From contig CAMLSG010000042.1 in the NCBI GenBank assembly GCA_946482635.1, positions 1 through 30,946 on the forward strand: 30,946 nucleotides of DNA. The letters run 5' to 3'. The position numbers and the translations under genes are program-made. Under the pieces are notes generated by a model. The model was not told where the DNA came from, made no database searches, and worked only from the letters and a program-made list of their open reading frames with translations. This DNA comes from an uncultured Duganella sp. Lineage in GTDB: Bacteria > Pseudomonadota > Gammaproteobacteria > Burkholderiales > Burkholderiaceae. Each line of letters opens with the position of its first letter. The stretch's first letter is position 1. Shown one piece after another: positions 15,799-23,921 of this stretch.

Positions 15799-17127
15799 AT
15801 GCTGGTTCGTTCAATCGCCCTGGCCCTTGCCCTGATCGCAAGCACTGCCCACGCGGCGCCGCTCGATCGCGCGCTCGAACAGAAGATGGAAGCCAACGCC
15901 CAGCGCTATGTGATCGCCAGCCAGGCGGTGCTGGTGGCGCGCAACGGCGAAGTGATCTTCCGCAATGTCGCCGGCGCACGGCGCGACGAGCTGTTCCCCG
16001 CCTATTCGGTCAGCAAACTGCTGGCCAGCGTGCTGCTGATGCAACTGGTGGAAGCCGGCCAGCTGGACCTGGACAAACCAGCCAGCGCCTATCTGGCAGG
16101 CCTGCCGCTGCGCTGGCAACAGATTCCGCTGCGCCTCATCCTGAACCATAGCTCGGGACTGCCGGAATATTTCGATCCGGGCAACCTGTCCAGTCCCAGC
16201 TTCCCGCCGACACTGCAGGCGGTATTTGCCGCACTGGCCGACAAGCCGCTGTTGTTTGAACCAGGTACCGCTACCCGTTACACGCAGACCAACTTCCTGC
16301 TGCTGGAGGCCGTGCTGGAAGCGCACTATGGCAAACCGTACACCCAGCTGGCCAGCGAGCGCATCATCAGCAGGCTGGGATTGAAGAACACTTATCTTGG
16401 CCTCGCCAACGCCAGCCGCCGCGGCATGGTGCGCAACTACGTCGGCAAGAACGGCAAGCTGCAGGCCGATCCGGTAGTCCAATGGCCGGAATATGCCAAC
16501 GTCCATGCCGAGCTGTTCACCACGGTCGACGACCTTGCAGCCTTCCTCAACGCCGTGGCACGCGGCGAGCTGGTAGGCAAGGAAACGCTGCGCAAGCTGT
16601 GGCAGCCGCAGAAGCTGGCCAATGGCCAGGACAGCTGGTTCGCTTCAGGCTGGGAGTACGGCAAGAGCGGCGGCTATGAGTTCGTCGGGCACGATGGCGG
16701 CGCCAAGGTGCGCGTGCGCCTGCTGTGGCCGGAACGCGATGGCGGCGACAGCTACACCATCGTCTACCTGACCAACGGCAGCGCGCAGAACGTCTGGTCG
16801 CGCACCCTGGTCGAAAGCCTGATGGCGGCAATCGATCCGGCGCGGTTCTCGATGGAAGCAGTTTCCGAGCAGCTGATCGACTACGCCAGCCGGCCGGCAA
16901 GCACGCCGGCGCAGTTCCAGGCACTGTTGCAGCAACTGCAAACGCTGGCGCTACGCGACGGCGCGGCGCTGGAGCGGCGCATCAACGAAACCGGATACGC
17001 CATGCTCGAAACGCGCGGCAGCAGCGCCGCCATCAAAGTGTTCGAGTTGAATACGCGCCTGTTCCCGCAGTCGAGCAACGCACGCGACAGCCTGGCGCAA
17101 GCACAGGCGGCAGCGAGGTCGCCTTGA
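15799..17127 (+). CDS. Serine beta-lactamase-like hydrolase (class C/esterase fold), secreted
   Basis: A 442-residue periplasmic protein. A signal peptide (1-20, ending STAHAA) precedes the beta-lactamase/transpeptidase-like domain. The nucleophile motif S-V-S-K is at residues 70-73 (Ser70, Lys73). LNHSSGLPEY lies near 116-124, and FEPGTATRYTQTNF carries the second motif as Y161-T-Q, where most relatives have Y-x-N. GHDGG near 300 stands at the third motif. The C-terminal 90 residues form a helical extension ending in FELNTRLFPQSSNARDSL, resembling one TPR-like unit. The family includes beta-lactamases, D-aminopeptidases and esterases, so true beta-lactam hydrolysis cannot be claimed. The frame is open upstream to 15685; the signal peptide and a GGAGG Shine-Dalgarno (15790-15794) fix the ATG at 15799. 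Confidence 0.87.
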   Translation: MLVRSIALALALIASTAHAAPLDRALEQKMEANAQRYVIASQAVLVARNGEVIFRNVAGARRDELFPAYSVSKLLASVLLMQLVEAGQLDLDKPASAYLAGLPLRWQQIPLRLILNHSSGLPEYFDPGNLSSPSFPPTLQAVFAALADKPLLFEPGTATRYTQTNFLLLEAVLEAHYGKPYTQLASERIISRLGLKNTYLGLANASRRGMVRNYVGKNGKLQADPVVQWPEYANVHAELFTTVDDLAAFLNAVARGELVGKETLRKLWQPQKLANGQDSWFASGWEYGKSGGYEFVGHDGGAKVRVRLLWPERDGGDSYTIVYLTNGSAQNVWSRTLVESLMAAIDPARFSMEAVSEQLIDYASRPASTPAQFQALLQQLQTLALRDGAALERRINETGYAMLETRGSSAAIKVFELNTRLFPQSSNARDSLAQAQAAARSP

Positions 17128-17136
17128 GGCTGCTGG

Positions 17137-18414
17137 ATGACGCTGTCGCCTTGGCTGCTGTTGCTGCTGGCCTTGCCGCTCTTGCAGCTCGGCCGGTGGG
17201 TGCTGCATCGCACGCCGGTGCTGGCGCGCTTCAGCATCCCTGTGCCGGTTGTCGGCGGCCTGCTGTTCGCGCTCGCCATCCTGGCGCTGCGCCTGGCCGG
17301 TCTTGAGTTCGCGTTTGCCACCAAGGTCGACGCACCATGGTGGACCTGGCTCGTCACGGCCGATTCCGAATGGCTGGCACGGCCGGCAAAAAACATCAAC
17401 CTGCCTTTGCTGATCGGTTTCTTCACCTGCGTCGGCCTGGCGGCTCCGCTGCGCTTGCTCGCCACCGGCGGCCGCATGCTGGTGGTCCTGCTGCTCGGGA
17501 CTACGGTACTGGCTGTACTGCAGAACGCGATCGGGGCGACTGTCGCGACGGCGCTGGGAGCGCCAGCCCTGCTGGGCGTCATGTGCGGTTCGCTGACGCT
17601 GGTCGGCGGCCACGGCACCGCGCTGGGATTTGCGTCGCGCTTCGAACAGGCCGGGATGGCATCGGCAGCAGCCATTGGCGCCTCCGCGGCAACCTTTGGC
17701 CTGGTCGCCGGCGCCCTGCTCTCCGGTCCCCTCGGCACATGGCTCTTGCGCCGCCATAGGGTAGGCAACCGCGCCGAAGCCGGCACGCCGCCACCCAGCT
17801 CCGCCAGCAAGCCTGTCGTGGCCGACTTCCTGCAGGACGTATGGACGCTTGCAGTCCACGGCAGCACCGCAGCAGGCCACCTGCTGCTTGTCGCACTCTG
17901 CGTAAAGGCCGGCGCCTGGATCAGCTTCGGCCTCGACAAGCTGGACGCGCCCATGCCCGCCTATATGGGCGCGCTCCTGCTTGGCTTCGCCTTGCGCGCC
18001 GCCCACGATGCCGCCGGCGCACGCTGGCTGCGCAGCGACGTCATCAACCAGATCGCTGCCGTGCTGCTGCCGCTGTTCCTGGTCGTCACGCTGGCCCCGC
18101 TGAACCTGGCTGAGCTGGCTTCTGTCGCCGGCCCCATGATGGCCATCCTCGCCGTCAACACGGCGATGACGCTTGCCTTCGCTGCCTTCGTGATCTATCC
18201 CCTGCTGGGGAGCGACAGGGAGGCAGCGGTGGCGACGGCCGGGCTGACTGGCTACGGCGTGGGTTCAACCGCGACAGCTGTCGCGGCAATGGACGCCATA
18301 ACGCGACAACATGGCGCCGCACCGCGCGCCACGACCATCGTCCCGCCGACCGGAGGCTTCCTGATCGACCTGGCGAATGCCCCGGTGATCGGCGCTTTCC
18401 TGCGCTGGATGTGA
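17137..18414 (+). CDS. gltS: Sodium/glutamate symporter GltS
   Basis: A 425-residue polytopic inner-membrane protein of the ESS (glutamate:Na+ symporter) family. About ten hydrophobic helices form two inverted halves, each with a re-entrant glycine-rich loop. The first loop reads GSLTLVGGHGTALGFASRF (about 148-166). The second is GLTGYGVGSTATAVAAMDAI (about 370-390), followed by VPPTGGFLIDLANAPVI. Length is close to the usual 400. It would import glutamate with sodium. It starts 9 bp after the beta-lactamase-like gene on the same strand, so it is probably co-transcribed with it. Its TGA is one base from the stop of the convergent CsgG-like gene. Confidence 0.9.
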   Translation: MTLSPWLLLLLALPLLQLGRWVLHRTPVLARFSIPVPVVGGLLFALAILALRLAGLEFAFATKVDAPWWTWLVTADSEWLARPAKNINLPLLIGFFTCVGLAAPLRLLATGGRMLVVLLLGTTVLAVLQNAIGATVATALGAPALLGVMCGSLTLVGGHGTALGFASRFEQAGMASAAAIGASAATFGLVAGALLSGPLGTWLLRRHRVGNRAEAGTPPPSSASKPVVADFLQDVWTLAVHGSTAAGHLLLVALCVKAGAWISFGLDKLDAPMPAYMGALLLGFALRAAHDAAGARWLRSDVINQIAAVLLPLFLVVTLAPLNLAELASVAGPMMAILAVNTAMTLAFAAFVIYPLLGSDREAAVATAGLTGYGVGSTATAVAAMDAITRQHGAAPRATTIVPPTGGFLIDLANAPVIGAFLRWM

Positions 18415-18415
18415 T

Positions 18416-19279
18416 TCAGTTTTTCTTCTTGGTGGACTTTTTCTCGAGCTCTTTGGACGCTGGTGTGGAGCCACCCTGCACCCCAAGCGCGCCACCGGTC
18501 CCCATGCCGCCGGCAACTTCCTGCGCCTTGTAATTCCGCACAGCCTTGACGAGCTGGTTATACGAATCCATGAAGGAAGCGATCAGGATCTTGCCTTCCG
18601 GCGTGTTGGAATAGCCGCCCGCCGCGCCGAAGCCGCCGCCGCCAAACAAGGCGCCGCCCACATTGAAGTCATAATTCTTGGCACTGCCTTCCGCCGCAGC
18701 CAGCTGGATGCCCGAACGGTTATCCACCATTAGCAAGGTAGTGGAAGCCTCGTTGGCCTTCAGCCCGCCAGCAACGACACCAGCCACGCTGCCCAGCAAA
18801 CCCAGTCCGCCGAGGGCGCCGCCGACACCCTGCGTGCCTTTCTGGCTGAATGTGATGCTCGGGCTCATGGTGTAGTCAGCCGCCACCATCTGGCCCTTGC
18901 CGTAATTGCTGCCGGCCCGCATTTCACCCGACGAAGCCAGCGCCCGCTCCTGCATCAGCTTGCCCATCGCGGCGCCGCGCTCCACGACGACAAAGCAGTT
19001 CGACTGCTGGATCATCATGCGCAGCACGGGCACGGTCGAGCCGAGCTTGTATTGCGACAGGTGGTGATACCAGGGCGCAGCCGTATCCTCCACCACCCCG
19101 AGGGTGCCGAGCGGCTTGTCACATTTTTCCAACTGCTGGTTGGCATTCGACGCGGTGGCGCCGCCAGCGGAACCGGTGGCCATGGTCGGCGCACCGCCCA
19201 GCTTGGGATCGGTGCCCGCGCAGGCAGACAGCAACAGCAGCGCCAGGCCGGCAGGGCCTGTTTTGAAGTATTTGTCCAT
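18416..19279 (-). CDS. CsgG/HfaB-like lipoprotein
   Basis: A 287-residue lipoprotein. The signal sequence ends in the lipobox LLSAC, so Cys20 would be lipidated. The body resembles CsgG-type proteins: VLRMMIQQSNCFVVVERG and KLMQERAL (about 85-115), DYTMSPSITFSQKG, then a glycine-rich stretch, and STTLLMVDNRSGIQLAAAEGSA. CsgG forms the curli secretion pore of the outer membrane, but no curli subunit or csgE/F gene lies nearby, so the role here is open. Many CsgG-like proteins are unrelated to curli. The frame is open upstream to 19339; the lipobox and a GGGGAG Shine-Dalgarno place the ATG at 19277-19279. The C-terminus is lysine-rich (KKSTKKKN). It is divergent from psiF across 124 bp. Confidence 0.8.
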   Translation of the reverse strand: MDKYFKTGPAGLALLLLSACAGTDPKLGGAPTMATGSAGGATASNANQQLEKCDKPLGTLGVVEDTAAPWYHHLSQYKLGSTVPVLRMMIQQSNCFVVVERGAAMGKLMQERALASSGEMRAGSNYGKGQMVAADYTMSPSITFSQKGTQGVGGALGGLGLLGSVAGVVAGGLKANEASTTLLMVDNRSGIQLAAAEGSAKNYDFNVGGALFGGGGFGAAGGYSNTPEGKILIASFMDSYNQLVKAVRNYKAQEVAGGMGTGGALGVQGGSTPASKELEKKSTKKKN

Positions 19280-19403
19280 GTTCACTCCCCAGTAGAAACG
19301 ACCGTTTGATCTCATCGGCGTCCTTTGAGAATAGGCCACATCGACAAAAAATCTATGTATAGTTACTACCGCAAGACCAACTCAACTGTATGAAGGAACC
19401 CTC

Positions 19404-19700
19404 ATGAAAAAACTGATCATTGCCGCCCTGGCCCTGTCTTGTTCCGCCGCTTTCGCCGCGGATCCGGCGCCGGCAAAGAACTCCCAGCAATCCAAGATGA
19501 CGACCTGCAACAAGGAAGCCGAGGGCAAGAAAGGTGACGAGCGCAAGGCATTCATGAAGGAATGCCTGAGTGCGAAACCTGCCGCGCCGGTGACGCAGCA
19601 GGACAAGATGAAGACCTGCAATGCAGACGCAGCAGGCAAAAAGGGCGATGAACGCAAGGCATTCATGAAAGAATGCCTGAGCTCGAAGAAAGCAGCCTGA
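19404..19700 (+). CDS. psiF: PsiF-family small periplasmic protein
   Basis: A 98-residue protein with a clear signal peptide (cut near AFA-AD, residues 18-19) and two PsiF repeats of about 31 residues: SKMTTCNKEAEGKKGDERKA and DKMKTCNADAAGKKGDERKA, each followed by FMKECLS. E. coli PsiF is similar in size and phosphate-starvation inducible; its molecular role is unknown. An AAGGA Shine-Dalgarno precedes the ATG. A TATAGT box at 19358-19363 could be its -10 element. The TGA abuts the stop of the convergent metallopeptidase gene, forming TGATCA at 19698-19703. Confidence 0.82.
   Translation: MKKLIIAALALSCSAAFAADPAPAKNSQQSKMTTCNKEAEGKKGDERKAFMKECLSAKPAAPVTQQDKMKTCNADAAGKKGDERKAFMKECLSSKKAA
19485..19687 (+). 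repeat. Tandem internal repeat in psiF (2 x about 92 bp)
   Basis: Copy 1 is 19485-19576 and copy 2 is 19596-19687, offset by 111 bp (37 codons). Most differences are at third codon positions, so the two PsiF units arose by duplication and are kept by selection at protein level. Confidence 0.85.
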
Positions 19701-20984
19701 TCAGCGCAGGCCGCTGGCGAGGCGCGGCGACGACAGCAAGGTCTTGAACGCTTCCCAGCGCTGCTTGCGGGCGGCCACCGGATCGGTGGCCGTCACGTGT
19801 TTTTCCACCCAGGCTTTGACCATGTCCTTGCCCAGGTTGTAGTTGATGACGTAACCGCGATTCGCGTCATAGAATGACAGGCGCTGCGCCGACTTTTCCG
19901 GCGGGTACAGCGCCACATTCACCAGCCATTCGATGGTCCGCTCGCGCGTCCACTTCCCTTCCAGGTAAGCCTGTGCCGCGTCGTTGTCCGCATAACTCAG
20001 CTTGCCAAGCAGTTTCATGAGTTGTGCATATTGCGGCGCCAGCGCCGGATCCAGCCCCGCCAACGGATAGAGCACTTTCTGCTCGAAAGCCAGGCGCTCT
20101 TCGTCGGTGAACGCCATTTCGATGCCATAGTTCGCGCTGCCCTCGGCAATCAGCGACATCGGCGAATACAGCGGGTACACGCTGAACTCCACCCAGTTGC
20201 GCTGCTTCACCAGCGACTGCTCCAGCAAGGCGTTGTAGACGTGGTGGCCCGGATAGCCTTCATGGCAGCCAAGGTCCACCGCGCGCTCGATATAGATCGG
20301 GAACTCGGTATTAATCTGGATCAGGCTGTGCGCATTGCCTTTGTACCAGTTGTAGCCGGACCACGGCTTATTGGAGACGAACTCCAGCACGAAGCTCTCC
20401 TTTTGCGGCAGCGCCATGAAGGCAGCGGTGCGTTCGCGGCAAGCGGCAATGGAAGCGTCGAACACCGGCCTGAGCTTGTCCTTCGGGATGGCGAACCGCG
20501 CGCGGAAGGCTTTCAGGCGCTCGGGCAGCGGGCCCTCGCCCGGCAGCAGCTTGTCGACCTGCGCCACCAGCGCCATGTAATAAGCGCGGTCATGGTGCGG
20601 CGTCACGGCGTCGTACAGCAGCGCGGTCTCTTCGTCGAAACTGAATTTTCGGCCTTCCAGCATCTCAACCCGCGCCTGCATGGCTTTCAGCTGCTTCGAC
20701 AGGAACTCGATGCGCAGCGCTTCATCGGCACGGCCAGCCTTCTGCTGCGCGATGTCGCGCTGGGCTGCCACGACACCCGCCTTGATCGAGGCCAGGCTTT
20801 GCTTGTCTTTCGCCGCCTGCTGCTCCAGCTCCGGCGGTCCGTAATAGGCATCCACATAGCTGGTGTCGTGCTGGCCGATGGCCAGGACCAGCTTGCGGTA
20901 GCGCTCCGCCACCTCCTGCACCGACGCCGCCATGGCGCTCCCTGCGATCAGCATGGCCAATCCTCCCAGTACCAGTTTTTTCAT
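19701..20984 (-). CDS. DUF885-type zinc metallopeptidase, secreted
   Basis: A 427-residue protein with a signal peptide (1-20, GSAMAA). The DUF885 active-site motif HEGYPGHH is at residues 241-248, with candidate zinc ligands and the catalytic Glu. A second motif, EGSANYG (281-287), is positioned like the family's EGWALY glutamate ligand. The length is shorter than the 550-600 residues usual for DUF885. The family is related to M32-like carboxypeptidases, but substrates are unknown. The signal peptide suggests a periplasmic location. A GAGGA Shine-Dalgarno precedes the ATG. The stop abuts that of psiF. Confidence 0.83.
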   Translation of the reverse strand: MKKLVLGGLAMLIAGSAMAASVQEVAERYRKLVLAIGQHDTSYVDAYYGPPELEQQAAKDKQSLASIKAGVVAAQRDIAQQKAGRADEALRIEFLSKQLKAMQARVEMLEGRKFSFDEETALLYDAVTPHHDRAYYMALVAQVDKLLPGEGPLPERLKAFRARFAIPKDKLRPVFDASIAACRERTAAFMALPQKESFVLEFVSNKPWSGYNWYKGNAHSLIQINTEFPIYIERAVDLGCHEGYPGHHVYNALLEQSLVKQRNWVEFSVYPLYSPMSLIAEGSANYGIEMAFTDEERLAFEQKVLYPLAGLDPALAPQYAQLMKLLGKLSYADNDAAQAYLEGKWTRERTIEWLVNVALYPPEKSAQRLSFYDANRGYVINYNLGKDMVKAWVEKHVTATDPVAARKQRWEAFKTLLSSPRLASGLR

Positions 20985-21134
20985 GCTTCCTCATCGAATG
21001 GGTTGAAGCACATAAGTGTAGCGCAGCAAGGCCGAGGCATTCGCTTTACGCATGTCCATATGCCGAAAAACCGCCATTTGCTGCACGCATAAGCAAGCGC
21101 AAATCGATTCGTTCCCGCGCCGGGACACCCTCGA

Positions 21135-21140
21135 TAAGAT
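21135..21140 (+). promoter_or_regulatory. Possible -10 box of the gntR-aprAB-like operon
   Basis: TAAGAT matches the sigma-70 -10 consensus at four of six positions. The hexamer 17 bp upstream (TTCCCG, 21112-21117) is a poor -35. Initiation near 21147 would place the palindrome at 21160-21179 just downstream of the start, where a bound repressor could block elongation. Confidence 0.3.
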
Positions 21141-21159
21141 GGGCTCATCAAATCCATCA

Positions 21160-21179
21160 TGACTTGTTATGACAAGTCA
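21160..21179 (+). promoter_or_regulatory. Palindromic operator, probable GntR autoregulatory site
   Basis: TGACTTGTTATGACAAGTCA is a 20-bp inverted repeat with nine of ten pairs matched (perfect arms TGACTTG/CAAGTCA). It lies 10 bp before the ATG of the GntR regulator. HutC-type GntR proteins bind short palindromes with GT...AC halves, as seen here (TTGT/ACAA). No other copy was noticed in the window. The regulator is the first gene of the operon, so negative autoregulation is the simplest reading. Confidence 0.65.
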
Positions 21180-21189
21180 GTAAAAGCCG

Positions 21190-21942
21190 ATGAATTCACG
21201 CCCGCTTGCATTGTCTCCGGTTCCGCTCTACACGCAGGTCAAGGAGAGCCTGCGAGAACGCATCCTCGACGGCACCTACTCGCCGCATGCACAACTGCCG
21301 CCGGAAAGCGAAATCTGCAGCATCTTCGATGTCAGCCGCATCACCGTACGGCAAGCGCTGAACGACCTGCAGAAGGAAGGCCTCATCTTCAAACTGCCAG
21401 GCAAAGGCACTTTCGTCAGCAAGCCGAAGGCATGCCAGGAACTGACCCAGCTCGAAGGGTTCGCCGAGGCCATGTCGCGCCAGGGACATGAAATCTACAA
21501 CCGGGTGACCGGTATCCGCATACTCGCCGCCACGCCCAAGCTTGCGCAGCATCTGCAGGTGGCGGAAGGCACGCCGCTGGCGGAAATCCGGCGCATTCGC
21601 CTGCTGAACCGCGAGCCAGTGTCGCTTGAACTGACCTATGTGGCCGAGGCGCTCGGCGACCGCCTGCGCCGCGAAGACCTGGCCACGCGCGACATCTTCC
21701 TGATCCTGGAAAACGACTACGGCATCGCACTGGGCCATGCCACCCTCACGGTCGACGCCGTGGCGGCCGACCTGGAACTGGCCTCGGCACTGCATATCGG
21801 CGCCGGCATGCCCGTGCTGCGCATCGAACGCCTGACCCATACGGCCGAAGGCCGCCCGCTTGACTTCGAGTACCTCTATTTTCGCGGCGACGCCTTCCAG
21901 TACCGGCTGCAGCTGGCGCGCCGCACAACCTCCCGGGAGTAA
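21190..21942 (+). CDS. GntR-family regulator, HutC/UTRA subfamily
   Basis: A 250-residue repressor-type regulator. The winged helix-turn-helix (about 12-78) has PLYTQVKESLRERILDG, LPPESEICSIFDVSRITVRQAL and the wing GLIFKLPGKGTFV. The UTRA ligand-binding domain (about 95-245) has the typical RIRLLNREPVSLELTYV, D-x-x-A-A-DLELASALHI and GMPVLRIERLTHTAEGRPLDFEY. UTRA domains bind small molecules, often the substrate of the regulated pathway. Three bases separate it from the flavoprotein gene, so it is the first gene of an eight-gene unit. A palindrome overlaps the presumed 5' leader. The Shine-Dalgarno is weak. Confidence 0.92.
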   Translation: MNSRPLALSPVPLYTQVKESLRERILDGTYSPHAQLPPESEICSIFDVSRITVRQALNDLQKEGLIFKLPGKGTFVSKPKACQELTQLEGFAEAMSRQGHEIYNRVTGIRILAATPKLAQHLQVAEGTPLAEIRRIRLLNREPVSLELTYVAEALGDRLRREDLATRDIFLILENDYGIALGHATLTVDAVAADLELASALHIGAGMPVLRIERLTHTAEGRPLDFEYLYFRGDAFQYRLQLARRTTSRE

Positions 21943-21945
21943 GCA

Positions 21946-23694
21946 ATGGAAACCCATATCCAGACTGTCGACGTCCTGGTCATCGGCGGCGGCACCGCCG
22001 GCCCGATGGCCGCCGTGAAAGCGAAAGAAGCCAACTCGGCACTGCGCGTCCTTCTGCTGGAAAAAGCCAACGTCAAGCGCAGCGGTGCGATTTCGATGGG
22101 CATGGACGGCTTGAACAATGCCGTCGTGCCAGGCTTCGCGACGCCCGAGCAGTATGTGAAGGAAATCACTACCGCCAACGATGGCATCGTCAACCAGAAG
22201 ACGGTGATGGCCTATGCCCGCAACAGCTACGCCATGATCGAGGAGCTGAACGACTGGGGTGTGCGCTTCGAGAAGGATGAAACCGGCGACTATGCGATGC
22301 GCAAGGTGCACCACATGGGCACCTACGTGCTGCCGATGCCCGAAGGCCACGATATCAAGAAAGTGCTGTACCGCCGCCTGAAGCGCACCCGTGTCGAAAT
22401 CACCAATCGCCTGGTGGCGACGCGCCTGCTCACTGCCGCGGACGGCAGTGTCGCCGGCGCCATGGCCTTCGACTGCCGCAGTGGCGACTTCCACGTGATC
22501 CGCGCCAAGGCCATAGTGCTGGCGACCGGCGCCGCCGGGCGGCTTGGCTTGCCCGCCTCCGGCTACCTGTTCGGCACTTACGAGAATCCGACCAACGCCG
22601 GCGACGGCTACAGCATGGCCTACCACGCGGGCGCGGAGCTGTCAGGCATCGAGTGCTTCCAGATCAACCCCTTGATCAAGGACTACAACGGCCCGGCCTG
22701 CGCCTACGTTACCGGCCCCTTCGGCGGCTACACAACCAATAACAAGGGCGAACGCTTCATCGAGTGCGATTACTGGAGCGGCCAGATGATGATGGAGTTC
22801 TACCGCGAGCTGCAGGGTGGCGACGGCCCGGTGTTCCTGAAGCTGGACCACCTGGCCGAAGAAACCATCGGCACTATCGAGACCATCCTGCACACCAACG
22901 AGCGGCCCAGCCGCGGGCGTTTCCACGCCGGGCGCGGCACCGACTATCGCCAGCAGATGGTGGAAATGCACATCTCCGAGATCGGCTTGTGCAGCGGGCA
23001 CTCCGCCTCGGGCGTCTGGGTCAACGAGCATGCCGAAACCACGGTGCGCGGCCTGCACGCTGCGGGCGACCTGGCCTGCGTGCCGCATAACTACATGCTC
23101 GGCGCCTTCGTCTACGGCAAGCTGGCCGGCGAAAGCGCTGCGCGCTACTGCGCCGGCAACGAACTGCCCGCTGTCGACGAGCAGCAGGTCGCGGCCGAGC
23201 GCCAGCGCGTGTGGGCGCCGTTGTCGCGCGCCGACGGCCTGCCGCCCAGCCAGGTCGAATACAAGCTGCGCCGTATGGTGAACGACTACCTGCAACCGCC
23301 CAAGGTAACGCGCAAGATGGAGATCGGCTTGCAACGCTTCGAAGCCATCCGCCAGGACCTGGACCGGATGCAGGCGCGCAACCCGCACGAATTGATGCGC
23401 GCCATGGAAGTGCACGCGATCCGCGATTGCGCCGAAATGGCGGCGCGCGCTTCGCTGTACCGCACTGAAAGCCGCTGGGGCCTGTATCACTACCGCCTCG
23501 ACCATCCGCACAGCAACGACGCCGACTGGCTGGTGCACGTGCAGCTGCAGAAGAAGAACGGCGTCATGAGCTGCTTCAAGCGCCCGATCGAACCTTACAT
23601 CGTGGCCCTGGATGAGGACGAAAAAACCGCTTACCAGCGCCTGCGCATCAACAAGGAGGAAGCACATCATGCCAACGAGCTCGCACATCACTAG
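21946..23694 (+). CDS. AprA-like FAD-dependent oxidoreductase (fumarate reductase/APS reductase alpha superfamily)
   Basis: A 582-residue flavoprotein. The FAD-binding motif VLVIGGGTAGP is at residues 10-20 and the adenosine-binding acidic strand LLLEKANVKRSGA at 36-48. AIVLATGAAGRLG (189-201) and the C-terminal GLHAAGDLACVPH (369-381) with a histidine complete the FAD site. As I recall the APS reductase alpha subunit, RSGAISMGMDGLNN (45-58), CSGHSASGVWV (349-359) and the last part HELMRAME...ESRWGLYHYR...NDADW (481-528) match it better than succinate dehydrogenase. Asn57/58 would correspond to the active-site Asn. Its partner is the AprB-like ferredoxin encoded next. It is cytosolic, with no signal peptide. 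The substrate is unknown: no sulfate adenylyltransferase gene is present, so true APS reduction is doubtful. GGGAG precedes the ATG. Confidence 0.85.
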   Translation: METHIQTVDVLVIGGGTAGPMAAVKAKEANSALRVLLLEKANVKRSGAISMGMDGLNNAVVPGFATPEQYVKEITTANDGIVNQKTVMAYARNSYAMIEELNDWGVRFEKDETGDYAMRKVHHMGTYVLPMPEGHDIKKVLYRRLKRTRVEITNRLVATRLLTAADGSVAGAMAFDCRSGDFHVIRAKAIVLATGAAGRLGLPASGYLFGTYENPTNAGDGYSMAYHAGAELSGIECFQINPLIKDYNGPACAYVTGPFGGYTTNNKGERFIECDYWSGQMMMEFYRELQGGDGPVFLKLDHLAEETIGTIETILHTNERPSRGRFHAGRGTDYRQQMVEMHISEIGLCSGHSASGVWVNEHAETTVRGLHAAGDLACVPHNYMLGAFVYGKLAGESAARYCAGNELPAVDEQQVAAERQRVWAPLSRADGLPPSQVEYKLRRMVNDYLQPPKVTRKMEIGLQRFEAIRQDLDRMQARNPHELMRAMEVHAIRDCAEMAARASLYRTESRWGLYHYRLDHPHSNDADWLVHVQLQKKNGVMSCFKRPIEPYIVALDEDEKTAYQRLRINKEEAHHANELAHH

Positions 23695-23902
23695 CGTTCC
23701 GGTCAGCGTCGACGAAGAAAAATGCATCGCCCACAAGGGCTGCACGGTATGCGTCGACGTCTGTCCTCTCGACGTGCTGGCCATCGACTTCGTCAAAGGC
23801 AAGGCCTACATGCAGTTCGACGAGTGCTGGTATTGCATGCCATGCGAAAAGGACTGCCCGACAGGCGCCATCCACGTCGACATTCCATATCTGCTGCGTT
23901 AA
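23669..23902 (+). CDS. AprB-like ferredoxin, two [4Fe-4S] clusters
   Basis: A 77-residue iron-sulfur protein. Two cysteine sets are visible: C19-x5-C25-x2-C28-x3-C32-P and C53-x2-C56-x2-C59-x3-C63-P. The DECWYCMPCEKDCPTGAIHV segment is very like the second cluster region of APS reductase beta subunit. The irregular first set also recalls AprB, whose first cluster has an insertion. The C-terminal tail that wraps the alpha subunit in AprB is missing. It would carry electrons to or from the flavoprotein. The ATG at 23669 has AAGGAGG ten bases upstream and lies 26 bp inside the flavoprotein gene, so translation is coupled; the open frame upstream to 23612 is not needed. Confidence 0.88.
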   Translation: MPTSSHITSVPVSVDEEKCIAHKGCTVCVDVCPLDVLAIDFVKGKAYMQFDECWYCMPCEKDCPTGAIHVDIPYLLR

Positions 23903-23921
23903 ACACTACAGGAGAACCACA

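Noticed and set aside
21111..21126. Imperfect inverted repeat GTTCCCGC/GCCGGGAC upstream of gntR
   Set aside because: Only six of eight pairs match, and such GC-rich near-palindromes are common at this base composition; the palindrome at 21160-21179 is far better.
21196..22626. A 476-codon minus-strand open frame over gntR and the flavoprotein
   Set aside because: Both plus-strand genes have full domain patterns; the reverse translation is a mirror-frame artefact rich in H, Q, G and A.
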